The notes under the pieces were generated by a model. That model had not been told where the DNA came from. It worked only from the letters and a program-made list of their open reading frames with translations, and did not search any database. The position numbers and the translations under genes are program-made. Shown one piece after another: positions 5,338-5,864 of a stretch of DNA of 5,864 nucleotides. The DNA is from Opitutales bacterium (GTDB lineage Bacteria > Verrucomicrobiota > Verrucomicrobiia > Opitutales > JAFGAQ01): NCBI GenBank assembly GCA_028704125.1, contig JAQVLM010000224.1:1-5864 (forward strand), written 5' to 3'. How positions within the stretch are numbered: the first letter of the stretch is position 1; each line of letters starts with the position of its first letter.

Positions 5338-5864
5338 ATGAAAAAGAAGGCCTACCAAATTGAACGAACCCGCAACACACAGGGTATCCAGACTCAAAAG
5401 AGCATCCTTGACATCGCCGGACGTCTCTTTGGAGAGCACGGATTCGCCGGAACAAGCATGCGGGATATTTCCCGCGACTCGGGAGCTGCTCTCGGTTCGC
5501 TTGTGTACCATTTTGGAACAAAAGAGAACCTGTATTTGCAGACGATCCGGCGCTACATTGTTGAGAACGGGAAACTGAACTCCCATTTTGAGCCATTGTT
5601 GAAGGTGGATTCGAAAGACAAGCAGGCGGTATCAAATGCGCTAATGTCATCCATGAGAAATCTTATGGAGGCTTGCCATGGGCCTTCGAAGGTGGAGCAT
5701 CTGGCCGGCCTTTACACTCGGGTGATTGTGGATGGAAATGCGGCTGCCTTGGATATGCTGCTGAAATGCTTTGCGGACGTGCAGAAGGAACTGCCGATCC
5801 TGGTCGGGAAATTGCGTCCGGACTGGAGCAAGGACGAAGTGGCATTCTGGATGCAGTTGATGTG
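5338..5864 (+). CDS. TetR-family transcriptional regulator, 3' end outside window
   Basis: From the ATG at 5338 the frame is open to the window edge, giving 175 complete codons. Typical TetR proteins have about 190-230 residues, so only the C-terminal end is missing. Residues about 17-66 form the DNA-binding domain: KSILDIAGRLFGEHGFAGTS, then MRDISRDSGAALGSL (recognition region, about 41-55), then the hallmark YHFGTKENLY (57-66). The rest is the helical ligand-binding and dimerisation domain. Its end (LLKCFADVQKELPIL, about 141-155, then WSKDEVAFWMQLM) recalls C-terminal domains seen in CecR-like and related TetR regulators, but the ligand cannot be inferred. There is no Shine-Dalgarno. An in-frame GTG at 5308 is a less likely start. 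The gene follows an AT-rich spacer with a good promoter and an inverted repeat, so it probably starts its own transcript. Targets may lie downstream, outside the window. Confidence 0.9.
   Translation, partial: MKKKAYQIERTRNTQGIQTQKSILDIAGRLFGEHGFAGTSMRDISRDSGAALGSLVYHFGTKENLYLQTIRRYIVENGKLNSHFEPLLKVDSKDKQAVSNALMSSMRNLMEACHGPSKVEHLAGLYTRVIVDGNAAALDMLLKCFADVQKELPILVGKLRPDWSKDEVAFWMQLM

Noticed and set aside
5303..5650. A minus-strand open frame of 115 codons at the right end
   Set aside because: It is antisense to the TetR-family gene, whose helix-turn-helix and YHFGTKENLY motif are unmistakable.

Overview
The window reads as chromosomal DNA from a Gram-negative bacterium. It carries kdsA, a gene for the Kdo sugar of lipopolysaccharide, and an exported protein with a signal peptide. 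The best guess for lineage is the Planctomycetes-Verrucomicrobia-Chlamydiae group, most likely Verrucomicrobiota. That guess rests on the 388-residue exported protein, which appears to combine an SHD1-like module with a nucleoredoxin-like thioredoxin fold, a combination I associate with those phyla. It is inference, not proof. Coding DNA is moderately GC-rich, and most genes have no recognisable Shine-Dalgarno sequence.

Layout, left to right. (1) The 3' end of accD (plus strand) enters from the left edge. (2) Convergent to it, on the minus strand, is a complete AMP-forming acyl-CoA synthetase of the ACSM/medium-chain type. (3) A divergent intergenic region of about 200 bp with several inverted repeats separates it from a small VOC-superfamily gene (plus strand). 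(4) A 180-bp spacer with nested inverted repeats and a possible promoter precedes the exported thioredoxin-like protein. (5) After a 159-bp spacer containing a perfect 14-bp palindrome comes kdsA, whose residues match the metal-dependent class of Kdo-8-phosphate synthase. (6) An AT-rich spacer with the best promoter in the window, overlapped by an inverted repeat, leads into a TetR-family regulator cut by the right edge.

The genes look like a mix of housekeeping functions (fatty-acid synthesis, acyl-CoA activation, lipopolysaccharide sugar synthesis) and lineage-specific ones. They do not form one obvious operon: spacers are 90 to 210 bp and one gene is inverted. The two acyl-CoA genes are linked only by theme.

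I saw no tRNA, rRNA, CRISPR array, insertion sequence, phage gene or defence system. The most unusual item is the exported protein at 3048-4214. It keeps the surroundings of a thioredoxin active site but has lost both catalytic cysteines, and it ends in a segment resembling a TonB C-terminal domain.
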